Shown here: piece after piece, positions 40,801-55,800 of the stretch | How the letters are laid out: every line of letters begins with the position of its first letter | Position numbering within the stretch: position 1 is the stretch's first letter | DNA from: Amphiura filiformis | Lineage: Eukaryota > Echinodermata > Ophiuroidea > Amphilepidida > Amphiuridae | Length of the DNA: 64,000 nucleotides | Assembly: GCF_039555335.1 (NCBI RefSeq) | Contig: NC_092642.1 | Location: forward strand, 16,459,208-16,523,207 | Direction of reading: 5' to 3' | Notes under the pieces: model-generated | Databases searched by the model: none | Told to the model about the DNA's origin: nothing | What the model saw: the letters and a program-made list of their open reading frames with translations, nothing else | Made by a program: the position numbers and the translations under genes

Positions 40801-43800
40801 GTTGTTTATTTGTTTTTGCAATTTTGCTTCTTACATATCGTTATGAATTCGGCAGATGGCCGAATCCGGATTCGGCTTTTGGTAAATTCATTTTATGCAT
40901 GCATTACTTTTGAATTTGAGAACAAGGGATCAATACTTTGCCTATAGAGGGCAGCATATCGACTTTTTAACGGTTATCGTCGTTGACCGTACTGCGATGC
41001 ACCGTTAGCTAACCATGTATACCGCCCTCTTTTGAATACTTACTATGCTGTTATCATATGATCTCCGTTACAAAATTGATATGCTGCCCTCTATTATGTA
41101 CAGCATTGATCCCTTGTTCTCAAATTCAAAAGTAATGCATGCTTAAAATGAATTTACCAAAAGACGAATCCGGATTCGGCCGTCTGCCGAATTCATAACG
41201 ATATGTCAATAAAATTTGGCCTGAGTGGATCAGCTACACTTGTCTGCCGAGAAAAACAGTACTTGTTTGCTCTTTTAGTGTATACAGCGTAAACACAGAA
41301 GTGATGTCCTGATTGGCTAATTCAATCATCTTACAATGATAACAAAAGACTGTTAATCTGATTGACAGATTATGTGTCAAAGCTTCGTTTGACACTCATA
41401 AAGGGAACACAAAGCCCCACCTATGTCAGTCATTAACCGGGCACATACGTCGATCAGAGCAAGAGCCTGTTCTTCTCTTAAATTTATGTCACACATTGTG
41501 ATAGACACATTGTGATAGACTTTCACGGAATTTATACAGTATGTATGCGAATGAGACACAATTTCAAAAATATTGAACGATTACAGCTTGTTCTTATTAG
41601 GGTGGGGTGATGGAGAGAGGAGTATATCATGATTTTCTTGTAAAAATATATTTCACACAGTTTCTTGCTTTTAACTATGGGGAAGGCAATTGAGGGTAAT
41701 ACATTAATTGCAAAAGTAGAAACTAAACAAAACAAACAAATAATTTCTGCTGTAAAGAAAACTGATTATATTACCTACAAGCATTTCACAATTGATCATA
41801 TGGGAAATTATACAAACAGATAAGCAGGAAACAAGGAAGCTTAATCTAACTACATTTGGGAAGACGGCAGTAAAACATGAAATATTAAATACGAAAATTT
41901 ACAACATTATGATGATGGAAGCTGACAAGACTTACATTTTGAGATGGGCCTGGCTGTTATGTCACAAGAAATGACAGAGAAGACAATGACAAACAGTGTA
42001 TGAATCTATAGTGTGTGTCAGTAACTAGTAATGGATCCCCAAAGTACAGTAATATCATATAACCACGCTTCCCCAGATTTTCAATCTTAAAATTCCACAA
42101 CTTTTCCACACTCCGTGGGAACCTTGACAAGTTTATCTGGGGTTTAATTGATAAAATTAAGAGCATGAATCCTTATTAATGATTGAAGCAAACATTCATA
42201 TAATAATAGATTTTGGTGCTTGTTGTTCATTAACTTGGTTGATTTCCAACTTGCAATCTGCACGCTGATTAGCCAGGGCAGTCATATACCATATTTATGG
42301 CTGTCACAGTGGCACCTGACCAATCAAACACTTCATTCTGAATGACTGATGCATATTGTTTAACTTCCCACACTGACAAAAACAAGATTACAATATGTGA
42401 TCAGTTAACAAAAAACTTGTGTTTCACAATGTTGTCGACAATGCTGTAGATTGATTTTTCGTACCTCATGTGAGACAGGGTCAAATTGTCCAAACAGCTG
42501 ACCCATAGTGACCGCCTTGGGGTTGACCGTCCTGTACATGACTTTCTCTTCTTCATTCAAGCCTTTCTCATTGAGTAGGGTTAGTGTGTCAGCCAATGTG
42601 TGTAGTACTTCTGTCTTGCCTGCAAAGGGCTCTCCCACCAACATGAATCTAAAGGAAAATTATATGATTTAAACGGCATATTGTCACTTTGAAAGAAGTA
42701 AATTGCAAAAACCTATTGACAATTGAATACCTGAGTGGAAGAAGGGCCCAACTCCATCAAAACTGTTTTTGAGATATTAAGAAAAAACTTAATATTTGGA
42801 CAAGTTTTATAGACAGAATGATTTCATCTTCAGGGGACCTTTAATACATGAACATACAATATTACATACAGGGGCGTAGCCAGCTTTCTGGGTCAGGGGG
42901 GCAAAATAAAATTTCGGGGGAACAGAAAAAAATTGCAGTTGTATCATACAATACATAGAGACTGTATATCTACGAGCTTCCGAAAAGGCCGTAATTGGAT
43001 GATGTGCGCGCGTATCGCGAAAAAAAATGGTATTTTACACTATTTTGGCCTTTTATCCGGCTAAAAGGAACTTCAAGGTTACAATGTGCGCGCGTAGCGC
43101 GGACAATTTTTGTCTTTTATACTATTTTGGCCCTGAATTTGGCTAGAAAAGGGGCTCCGTGCCCTTTTTCTTTTCCTTTGCCCTCCTGATTTTCTCTTTC
43201 ATTTTTTGTCAGAGAGGCACTTTTTTCTTTCATTTTTTGTCAGGGGGGGCACTCTGTACATACTATACAATTGCAATTTACACTGCCATATAGTAAGCTG
43301 TATTCCAATTCATCAGATTTTTATCTCTTTAGAAATACTTGACTATATAGCCTGTATACCTTTCTCGAGTCAGTAGTTTAGATATTGTTTTTTATTGTTT
43401 CTCTAAATGTAATGATGAAAAGTATATAAAAGTTTACATTTTTAGAAAGGAAATGATGCAAGGAATGCAACTAGCATAACAAATTCCTGCAAAAATGAAC
43501 AGTTTTCGAGAAAATTGCAAAATTTGATTTTACTTTACTGACTCGAGGAAGGTATAAAAGTATGCATATATAGCCAATCTTGCTTGCATACATAGCCAAT
43601 CTTGCTTGGATAAATATCCATTCTTGCTTGTTATATCTTTTTCAGATAATCTTGGCTTTTCCAGATGTTTTTTCCATTTATACCAGAAACAAATCATTAA
43701 TATCCTTCCAGGATTTGCATAATGTAAATATGCATAAATTGAAAGCTAGCATATTGTCATAATAAACTGCATGTTTCAGTATAGACGAATAGGCCATGAC

Positions 43801-46800
43801 CGCCAGTGAGGTGTGGGAATGTGTCAAGGCGGATTCGTGTGTAAGTTTACCTTATGGTCACTTTTAGATCACTTGTCATCATGGGCTATTCCATCAGAAA
43901 TCCATACACCTCTTATAGGAGACTTGACCATAATCTTTCACACAGGGAGTGTGAATTTCACATCGAATTACCTGAATGGGTGACTCCATTTGAAGTTTAC
44001 ACCCATATTGTGAAAGATTAAGGTCCTGTCTTCCATAGGGGTGCATAGATTATAGGATAAATGCGTATCACTAGTTGAGAGTGAAATAATGTACAAAATA
44101 ATGCACACATACTGAGATGTTGATGCGTCTAATGGGGGGAGTGCATTAGACACATCAACATCTCAGTACAAGTGCATTATTTTGTACAATTTCTCGAGCA
44201 AAAAGTGATACGCATTAATTGACATATTTCATACACAACTAAAAAATCCTGTGATTTTTCCTAATTTATAACAAAATAGTCACTAAAAATGTTGGGAAAT
44301 ACAAGCAGATATAAATGCATCAACCCATAAGAAAAATGAATTCGTCCGAAAGCACTGCACGCATTACGTGGAGTGCGCACCCGCATCAATTATACAATAT
44401 TTATGCACGGCTAATAATTTACTAACGTTTGCTCTGATTGGTTGTCATTATTTAGGAGTGTATGAATTTTAAATAGAGTAGCCCAATTTGTGAGACTGTA
44501 CCTCATAGCTATGTACATTTGCAATTTATTCTGTTAATTGCTACTAGTTTATAATTCAAATTTGGGGCTTCTTCTGGCCAACTTCTTCATATGAAGAGAT
44601 TGCCACGCTTGTAACAGTGCGGAATGTTGATGGGGGATCCAAACCTTTTTCAGGATATTCTTGTTTAAGAAATTCAGATACATGCAGAATTACGATTAAT
44701 TCTGAATTCACGATTTTGAATTCCGATCCCTTTCACAAAGAGCTATTGCCAAATCATTCCGATCGATTCTGATCGACAAAAGTAATTTGGGTATGAATGG
44801 GCAGACAGTAATAAAAGCCGTAGCGTGCTGAGATCATACTCTCTCTGACTCACGCTATCACTGAATGAACACAACAAGGGTTTGCTCTATGATTTTGATG
44901 TCTATGTATTTTAACATTGTATGAAGATAATAAACTACTACCAAGTGAAGTCTGAACAGAACATTATTAATACCAGTGGCCTACCGTATCCACCATACCC
45001 TTACAATGGTGGCAAACGGTCTCGTTATACGCTATCTATAAACTTACCCGTGTCTGACTATCATCATCTCATAAGTCTGGATGATCTTCTCCTTGAATAT
45101 ATCAACATTTTGAAGATTCTTCCTCTGGCAAATCTCTTCCACAGCTTCTAGGAACACTTTGTAATCAGCTTCAGGGAGTTTGACACCGGGGAAGAGATCA
45201 GAGATGATACCCTCAAACAGAGGGATGTCATGTGATAAGAACTTAGGCAAGTTGACATCCATGATGGAACGCAGCAGCTGCAAGGAATCAAGATTTGTTG
45301 CATTATATATTTTCAAAGATGAGCTGTCAATAACATCAGATCACAAACCAAGCAGAGATAGCAATGAACTTATAAAACACCTGTCCTGTTTTTACTATTA
45401 TTTCTGCAATGTAATATACTTTACCTGTAAACTTTGTACCAAAATGCCTTCTCAATTCCCTTCACTTGCATTCAAATACAGACCAGCACGACAGATCAAA
45501 TGCCAGTGAATGAATGTCACCACATATGCGATATAAAACCCTGTTCTCTAATCGTTACTGCAATTAATCAGTGGTGAAACCTTTGCATACTGTACACATT
45601 TCTATTTATGGAGAATGCACAAAGGTGTATTGGTCAAGATCTTCAGTGACCATTAATTAATATGTAAAAAAAAATCAAATGAATTCCTGAATTAGAAATA
45701 TGAATTTTACCAAATTTGACAATCTTAATTCTTATTGAAATCCTATTTAAACTGTCAACTTGTTAATTATGAGCAGGAGCACCTGCCATAAAAGCCTTTC
45801 AAGAACATTTAAGAAATGGCTGAATTTTTAATCTTGACCCTGATACTTACCAGAATATTTTCGTCATCATCAGGGAATTTCAGCTTCAAGTTACCAGCTG
45901 CAGCTAACACAGCCTTGACTGCTCTCATACCATAATCATAATGGAACTGAGAAGACAGCTGCTCAGAGCACAGACGATACGTTGTGACAATCTTGACGGA
46001 CAGATTACGAGCATCGATAAAGCCGAAAGAGTAGAGCACGATCTCACCAATCAGTGCATAATCTGGCACCATCATAGCTACTGTTCTGAACAACACCTGT
46101 ATATGAAAATATGCAAAAAAACATTGTCACCAAAACAAATAGTGGTTTGATCAAGCAAAATCAGTCTGAAATTGGGCTTATTCAATTTCCAGTTTGTATA
46201 AAGCATTTGCAAAGCTACATTTTGCAGAAAACCCATTGAAATTGAACATTAGTTCCGAAGACTTGAACAGCTGAAGTGTTTCAAAATGATAGGCAACTAA
46301 AGAATCATATCCTTTGGTTGGCTATATCTGAAAATCAGTATTCCCAATTTTTGACTGATGTTGCTTGATCACATCACATATAATGTAAACAATGCAATTT
46401 GTTTCCATGTTTGTTATAATAATATGCAAAAAGAAACAAGCATGCATCAAACACAAAATGTGTTGGTTATATGGTGAAACAACTAGTATTCAACTCCGTT
46501 CTTCAGATCAAAATCTGGTTCCTAGGACCTGTTAAAAATTCTCTGGGGACAAATCTTTTTCTATAACAGCACCAAAACTTTGGAATGAATTGCCTCAAGA
46601 CATCTGCACTTCTCAAGCATTGAATGTTTTTAATCTAAATGGAGAACACATCTTTTTGATTAGATTGTTGTACTTTTAAGTTTGCATTAATATTACAAAC
46701 TTCTTGTTCTCTTTTGTTTACCTAAATGTACTTTTAAGTGCTTAGAATCATTGTTTATTACAATATTTATGTGTCATTATTGTCTTGTATTGTAAACAAT

Positions 46801-49800
46801 GTAATGGTACACTACACCACCTTCTCCTAATTAAGAAACATGGTGCAGTGTACCTTCTTCCATTTTAAACTCTTTGAGATTATCTGGCTTCTAATGGTTT
46901 ATGACATATTGTATGGAAGACTTGACCTTAATCTTACATAAAGGGGGTGCAGCTTTTAAATAGACTTACCAGAATAGGCGACTCCATTTGAAATCTACAC
47001 ACTCTGTGTGGGAAATTAAGGTCATGTCTTCCATAGGGGGTGTATGGATTTCAACTGGAATAGCCCATTTCTTGTACTTTTCAACGTACCTTGAGATTGT
47101 CTGGTAGTTCTGAGCGTCCAGCATAACCAGGGTTCATAGTAATGGCCACAAAACATGTTGGTTTCAGAGTCAATTCTGTCCCTTCAAACATAAATGTTTC
47201 TGCCTTAACTATCACAGCCCTCTGAATGCACAGGATCTATGTGAGAAAAAATAGGATGTAGTTAATGATTAAAATATGTTTGATGCTTGTAACGAAATAG
47301 ATGTTTTTACTACAGAAAGTGTGTCTCATACTATTTCCATAGATTCAACCATGTCAAAGAACAAACTGTTGAATAATAACCCAATGCATATCATCAGTGA
47401 AGAATATTGTCTCATATTCTACCCATAAAAATATGTATCATGATATGATTCAAGTAGGCCAAAGGAGGCCATTTTGAATATTAAGTTGGTGAATTTCATA
47501 CATCCCATCGTATTTGGTTGCCAAGTTATGAGCATTATCCAGTATATTTTACTGATTTATGCTCTCCATTTACCAACTTCATTCCATTAACTGCACAGGG
47601 TACTTAAATAATTTTTAGTGGGTGCTTATAATTTAGTTAGCGTATCCCAATACTTTGCGGAAAGTTTTAATAATTTCTTATTTGCAACATGAAAATTCAT
47701 TGGGTGGGTGCTTATAAGGGCATTGGCGCTTATCAGGGCATGGGTGCTTATAAGGGCATGGGCACATATAAGGGCATGGACAGTTAATCTCTAGGTCATT
47801 TCAATTTCACAATGCCTTGGGATCAGATTATGTCACAATGTCCAACAAATGAAGATCATGACAACATAATTGAACCCAGGACCTCTGGTATTCTTGTCTA
47901 TTACTCACCTGTTGTGCAACCACAGACAGCACCTCCAGCTCAATTCTGTTGAACTCATCAAAGCAGGCCCAAGCACCTGATGATGCCAACCCTTTGAAGA
48001 ACTTGCCCATAGCTAGGTAATCCAGACCATCTGAGCAATTGAACACGACACACTGTACGGCTAGGGCTTTGGCTAAATCTTTGGTGGTCTCTGTTTTGCC
48101 AGTACCAGCTGGCCCTTCAGGGGCACCCCCTAAATGAAGATGGTATGCACCGACTAGGGTACGATAGCATCTATCAGTCAAAGGTGTGATCACCAACCTG
48201 AAGAGTGAATGTACAAAATTAATAAATGTATTTTAATAGATTCAATATTTTGGATGAAGTTCATTTTATATTACTATTATACTATTCTTTGTGCTGATGA
48301 AACTAGGATTACTGAATATAAAAGCTTACACACCAGTCCCTAGAGAGAGAGAGAGAAAAACATGCCTGCATACATCGGGCACCACTGCGCCAATATATTG
48401 TGATCCCATATGCAAATTTGATTGGCCACAAGTCATATGCAATGTAACATCAGTCTAACAAAACAGCAAATATTGTTCCCATTTTAAATTTGTGAGAAGT
48501 ATATCGCTTGTTTAACTTGTAAAAATGATACCACTGTGGTATGATCGATGGTACATAAATATGACAACAAGATCATTGACATTTGATGGCCCACTTTGAA
48601 TTACTCTTGGTCCCAGAGAGCTTTGTTATATTCAACAAAACCAGGTTGCATCAGTGTCAAAGATCTGTCTGGGATCGAGGCCAAAACTACTCAAAATCTC
48701 CATAGGCATGTACTGTGGAGTTTTGCCGATCAAGTCAATTTCAAATAGGGTTACCTGAATTGGTGACTCTATTTGAAATCTACACCCCCCTTATGTGGGA
48801 GATTAAGGTCATGCCTTCCACAGGAGTTGTATAGATCTCAACTGGAATAGCCCATTAGGATTCCATCTTTAACTACAGAAGTCAATCACATACTGATTAA
48901 TCACATCACATCAGCAAGCAGACTTAACAAATAATATTCAAGTTTATATACACTGATTTAAACAATGGGCCATTCCATTTAAAATCTACGCTACCCCTGT
49001 GGAAGATTTCTGGTATATCTTCCACAGTGGAAATATGGATTTCAAATGGAATGAACACATTAACAGCCCCATTTTTTTTATACACCCTCTGAGAAAGATT
49101 CAACCTGAATCTTCCACTGAGAGAGAGTGTTTTAAATGGAGCTGCCGATGTGTTCATTCCATTTGAAATTAATACTCTCACTGTGGAAGATATTTCCAAA
49201 ATCTTCCACAGGGGTAATTAGTTGATTGAAATGCACTCAGACCTAGCACTCACCTGAATGAGTTTCCCAGATACTCATAAGCGTACTTGACCACAGCATT
49301 GGTGATCTTGACGGTAACATTCTTGTTTTCCCAATAGTATCTCAGCTGAGACAACCAGTTGAAATCATTCTCCGAACTGACACCTGTTAGAAAAATAAAA
49401 CAACATCTTTCAATAATCTAGCTTGCACCAAGTCTTTTTTAATACTTTGGGACTCTTACTCAAATTCTAGACCCAACTATGAGGCAGATTCATAACCTTC
49501 TACTATCGTATTTGCACATGATAGGATTTCGCACTTCTATAATTGGGAAGTCCATCTTAGTCTGTTCTATTTTTTGAAGTGCTACATGCAAGTTGTGATT
49601 AAAATTGTTTATTTCAACAACTATCAGTTAGCTGGTCTATTTTTTGAAGAGCAAAATACAAGTTGTGATTAAACTTGTTTATTTCAACAAATATCAGAGA
49701 ATAAAATCTTAAGATTTGGGAGGAGTTCAAATGAATTGGTTATGAATTTGATAAATAACTTTGCATCAGTTATATTGTTAAAACAATTTTTTTTCTTCTT

Positions 49801-52800
49801 CTTCTTGTGTCCACACATGCTAGGTATTGTATTTTAGTCAAAGCTGGACACAACACATTGTTCTCAGCTTTGCATTCTTGCTTCAATAGAGGACATTGCA
49901 ATAGGTGGCCCATTGTTTATGGTTCAGTTCCACATACGCAGGTCATATCGTCGGTGTTTAGATAACCCTATTTTTTTTTCAAAATAAGTGATGTGCCTGA
50001 AATGGAACGATGACTGGCATCTAAAGCTTGAACGTTACAAACGGTTTGCACATGCAGCGCTTAGCGCACAATATTGGTCCAACAAACAACACCACACTTT
50101 AAATCAAAGTTTGCCAGACGCATAGTGAAATAATCCAGAGGTACACTTGTTTGCCCTCCATGAGCGACACTCAAGCATGGCGGAGTCGGTACTCTTTGGT
50201 TTTAACTACATCATTGGGTATAACCAAAGAGGCAGATTTACAACAGCCATAGTCTGGGCTCTCTAATCTAATCCCTCTGCACCTGTCCCTCTGTCACACC
50301 TTCATAATAATTACTCCATTAACTTACCATTATCAGCCATATCCGTGACCACATCACGAGCATGCACATCAATAGTGACAAGCGCCCCCAATGTGATACG
50401 TGTCTGTTTAGATAGCTTTCCTCTGACAAGTTTCACAATGTCAGACAGTTGTGCCTGCAGTTTGTCGTAATATTCCCTGAGACCTTGCGGGCCACCTCGG
50501 ATGGCCTCGTGGACCTCGGTTGTCCAGTAAATCTGAGAGACGCAAAGAACGACTTGCCCTGGCCATTCTTGGACCCAGTCTTCACGAGCTTCAATAGCAT
50601 AGGCCTGGAAAGATGATAATTGAAAACTTATCAAAATCTTAACATGTAAACTATACCACTTTTCACCCTGATGTGGCAGTGACATCAGTGCATATTTTAT
50701 TAAGCACAGCTTCAAGTCGCTAGCACATAGATATGTGTGCAAAACACCTGCCTCCATGCATTGAGATCACTGCCACATCAGGGTGAAAAATGGTATAGTC
50801 ATAAATCTAAGGATATCAGATAGGTAATATATATTTTGATACATAAACTGAGTCATAGGTCTAAGGATATCAAACAGGCAATGATAACACTTTGATACGT
50901 ACATGTACATATATCGTACCATATAGACAAGCCTTATTGCAAGATTAAAATCAATATCTGTTAGATTAAGATTGGCATTAGAAAGATATGTAACTCTTCA
51001 ATTTTCAGCCAAAACTTTGAACAAATTGGATATGTATTGCATGAAATTTGTTTATTTTTGTAGATGAAACAACAAAAGCCTCAAAATTTCACCCAATATC
51101 AAAAAGCAGTCCACACTTTCAAGTACAATAATGTCATGACTACTATGCTTTTTCTGCAATGCTTCAACTGTGTGATCAAATACCCAAAGATTTATGACTT
51201 GCATATGATATTCTTGGGCTATTCCAGTTGAAATTCATACACCCCTTGTGGAAGACATGACCTTAATCTTCCACATGGGGGGTATAGATTTCAAATGGAA
51301 TCACCATTCAGGTAACCCATATTGAAATTCACACTCCCTGTTTGAAAAATTAAGGTCATGTCTTCCATAGGGGAGTATGGATTTCAACTGGAACAGCCAA
51401 TTTGTGTGTGATCATATACTCAAAGATTTATGACTTGCATCAACTGAAATACAAGAAGCTACGGTGTAAAATGCTATATGAAAATGTTTATATGCCCATG
51501 CAAAATGCTCTATACACCTGTTTGAAAATGCTATTTATACACCTATAAAAATGCTTTATACACCAATGAAAATGCTGTATACTAATCTGACCATGCCCCT
51601 AATCAATGGTCAAATGATGGTAGCCATAATTGGGTGTACCCACGCCTGTATTGTCATATTTTACATCATGTAAAAATTTGATAATAAGCATATGTGCCTA
51701 TTAATGAGTTGCTCGGACAAGAACAAATGTTTAGGGGAGTTTGTTAAACTTTTTCATTTTTATCTTTTATTTTACAAATACCTGTGTTAATATTGAACAC
51801 CTTTATGACTGAAAAACATTGAGAAAAGACTGCTTTGGGAAGCACCCCAGCTATGGCTACCAGTAAGGTATGGAAGGTCTCAAATTGTATATATGTGTAT
51901 ACCGTAACATGCTATGTATAAATACCTGTGACAAGGTCATCCATATAAACATGAAAAGGCTATATAATGTGTATGTGGAAATGCTATTATGTATTCCAAT
52001 AAGAATTGTAATGCTATCTTCATGATTGTAATATAATATATTAGAATGGTGAAGCATGGGTATGAAACAGGAAAATCTTTCCACTTCTAATAAAAGGGTG
52101 GCTATGCAAGGGTGACAGATGGTAACTGAAATAAAAGAGCAGAATTCCTTTGATACCTTACTAGCATACTTACAGCAGTGTGTAATAAACAATGAGTTAT
52201 TCCATTTTAAATCCATACACCCTTATGGAAGACATGACCAAAATCTTCCACACAGGGAGTGTGGATTTCAAATGGGATTACCCGAATGGGTGACACCATT
52301 TGAAATCTACACTCCTTATGTGCAAGATTAAGGTCATGCCTTCCATAAGGGGTGCATGGATTTTAACTAGAATAGCCCAATGTTGCTGATTGGCTGCTCA
52401 TTCAATCTGCCAATAGTCAACAATGGTATTTTAAAAACCCTGTCCATCAATGATGGTATCTCTAAAAGCCCTGTCCAGTTGGAAAATATTGATTGCAAGG
52501 GTGTACACCTTGTATAAGGAAATCTGCTTCAAGCTAAGCTGAATATTGCCATATTGCTTGAGTTTGGGGTGGATAGGCTTGAGTGAGTTTTAGATATTAT
52601 TATCATGATTGAAGCATACAAATGATTCATATAATCAAGTGTATTATTAGTTGGGGTGGGAGCTGCAACTACTTGTATTATAATGATACTTTGCAATGAC
52701 TACTCTAATTTATGCAACATGGGTGAATTGATTACTTTGAATGCACTTACAAAACCCTTCAGCAAATAGTGTGCAAATATATGCATGTATTGGTGTGCAC

Positions 52801-55800
52801 ACAAGACTGGAAACAAGAGGTGTCTTGCTTAAATTTCTATTCCTTAACAGGGATTAACATTTTAGGGAGACTGGTTAATTACTCATCTGAAAGACACTTG
52901 ATTGTAAGCTCTTTATAATCACAACCTCCTTGCTGTACTTAAGCAGCACATGTGTGCTATATTAGTACTGAAGTGCCAAAGATTTCTAATAAAGACTGTA
53001 GCTTATAAATGCCCTTTGCTCCCTGCAGTCATGCACTTTTATGTACCGTAAATGTAATTATATTTGTCAATATTGCTGAACAGTTTTGAGAGATGCATTG
53101 CTATTATTTTGTATATATTTTAAGCATGCATTGATAACAATATTTTATACCAATTGTGCATAAGCCTAGAAGATGATTCAACGGCAATCCACATGAAAAA
53201 CAAAACAGCAGCAAATTAGCATGAAGAAGGAAACAAGATAAACATGTCAATAAGTTAAGTATTTGTCCTGCAGGTTGTCCTGATTTATATACAGATTAAG
53301 TGAAAAATGCAATTGACTTTATCTTATTTGGCAATAACATGGGTAGAAGTAGCTTCAATAAGCTTATTTCACCCAACAGAATAGCTTTGGGTCCAATGCT
53401 AACATGCATGCAATATACTGTCAAAATGGGTCAAAACAGATAAGGGATTCCTTTCAGAAAGCCAATTCATCATTTCTATCACTGCTTTCCATGAATGGGC
53501 TGTTTCAGTTGAAATCTATACACCCCTATGGAAGACATGACCTTAATCTCCCACACAGGGGTGTAGAGTTTAAACGAGTCACTCATTCAGGTACAATCAA
53601 TTTGAAATACACACTCCCTGTGTGGGAGATTAAGGTCATGTCTTCCATAGGGGTGTAAGGATTTCAACTGGAATAGCCCAATATCTAATTATATTCTAAC
53701 CTTAAATTTATCTCTAAACCTAAATCATTCACAAAACCTAAATCTATGATGAATCGTAAACTATGGGGCCTAAATATTCTAAACTACTATATCTGATAGC
53801 CCTTGCAGATTTGCCACCAATTAAGCCAGTCCTGTTGTTCCAAATATATAATCTCCTGGCTATTTTTCAAATTAGATGTGCTAGAATATCATAAAATCAA
53901 ATTAATACCAACATTTAGTGTTTCACACAGGAAACTGCTCCACATGAACTCAAAAAGGCATTTCAATGACATCCTTGCTGAACATAGTTCCTTCTCATGC
54001 TTATTTTAATTTAGACCTACTAGACATTTATAGAAATCAAGTTAACAATATTCAATAGCTTTTACAAAAATATATAATTATTCTCATTACCTCAACAGAT
54101 TTCTCGATGACATCCCTGACACTTATCAACATGACATCCTGTACCTGTAGTAGCCACTTCTCTACCGCGCCACGAGCTTCTGACGTCGATATAATCGACG
54201 ACATTTCCACTCTCTCTCCTTCACTACTCAGCATGGATTTAATGTCCAGGTTCTCCAGGAATTCCAGCTTAGCGATGCCTTCAAAGCATTTCTTCAGATG
54301 AGGCTGGACACGGAGTGGATCTTTGGTTTCGGATAGGATCTCCAACATTTCATCATTGGATAAGAAGAAGAACCTGGAATAGAGATGTTTTTCACAAACC
54401 ATTTATTGAGTTGGGCTATTCTTTGGGTTAGGCCCATGAAAGTCAATTCCGAGTTTATCATCCCTTTTTTTTCCCAGGTTGATGAGGTGACTTTTTCATT
54501 TTTTTTTTTTTTTTATTTAATCAGATTTCATTATTGACCTAAAGTGTGTGTTGATTTAAAGCCACACTCATACATGTTATTTATAAACATGTTTTTATAT
54601 GGGTAGGGACTAGAAAAGTTAGAAAAGAGCCTGGTTTTGGTTCCAAGTTATAAATTTATATGTTTTACAAAAAAAAAATATGTTTTCAATTGCTAAAACT
54701 GGTGAAAACACTGATACTTTGAAAATAATGAATTATTTTGGCATTTTTGAAAATTTGACGCGGGTGTTTTTGGTGTCCAAAAAGTGACGCGGGCGGGGGA
54801 CGATAAACTCGGAATCGACTTTCACACGCCTTATCACAAGTCATACCAAGTTAACAATGAACTTTGTTGTACATGTACACTATAATTATACACAATTGTT
54901 TAAGAGGTTTCTTATGCTTATGTGATCTAATTGCCTGTTACTGGATTAGCCAAGAACATGCATATGTTAAACATGTATATTTTCATCACCAGATCCATCA
55001 TTGTTACCTTGTTAACATTTGTGACATCTCAAAGAATGCGCTATTCCAGTTGAAATCCATATACCACCTGACATGACTTTAATCTTCCACATAGGGTGTG
55101 TGCCTTTCAAATGGGGTTAGCTGAATGGGTGGGTCCATTTACAATCTACACCCCCTGTGTGTAGATTAAGGTCATGGGAGATTAAGGTCATGTCTTCCAT
55201 AGGGGTGTATGGATTTCAACTGGAATAGACAAAATAATGTGTGTTTGGGGATAGTTTATTTTGCCTTCCATGAGTGACCTGCTAACATGGCAGACATAGA
55301 GGATCATCATATGTGACACAATCAAGGGGAATGAGTCACATGTAGGCAAATTTCAATTTGAAGTTTTTTGCATCATTTTCTGGCCGTTTACAAATGTTAC
55401 ATTTTGATGCAAACCCCATCAAAATCGGACATTTGGTTGCTGAGTTATGAGCAATTTATCAATGGCTAAAAACAATATAAAACAAAAGAACACTGTTTTT
55501 GCCAATATCTCAAAAACAATATTAGCGACATCCGACTCATTCCCTTGATCATGTCACATATAGCAAATTTGATCTATTTAGATTTTGAATAGAGAGGTCA
55601 TCAGGAAATTAATTAAACTTTCTGTTTGTCAACAAATTTTACGTTCAAATTTCACAAGCACAACAATCAAACTGTTGTTGTCCTTCCAAGTCATGACCAT
55701 GTCACTTACGTAATTGTTGTCTATATTTAGATTTTGAAAAAAGAGGAGTTATCAGCAAATTTAGTCAACCTGTAAATTTTTGATTGTCAAAGAATTTTCA

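Noticed and set aside
52119..53658. Open frames in the introns at 52.1 and 53.4 kb
   Set aside because: Both run through HP1 hairpin copies, whose sequence gives similar spurious peptides ([17 protein letters not shown]) at several places.
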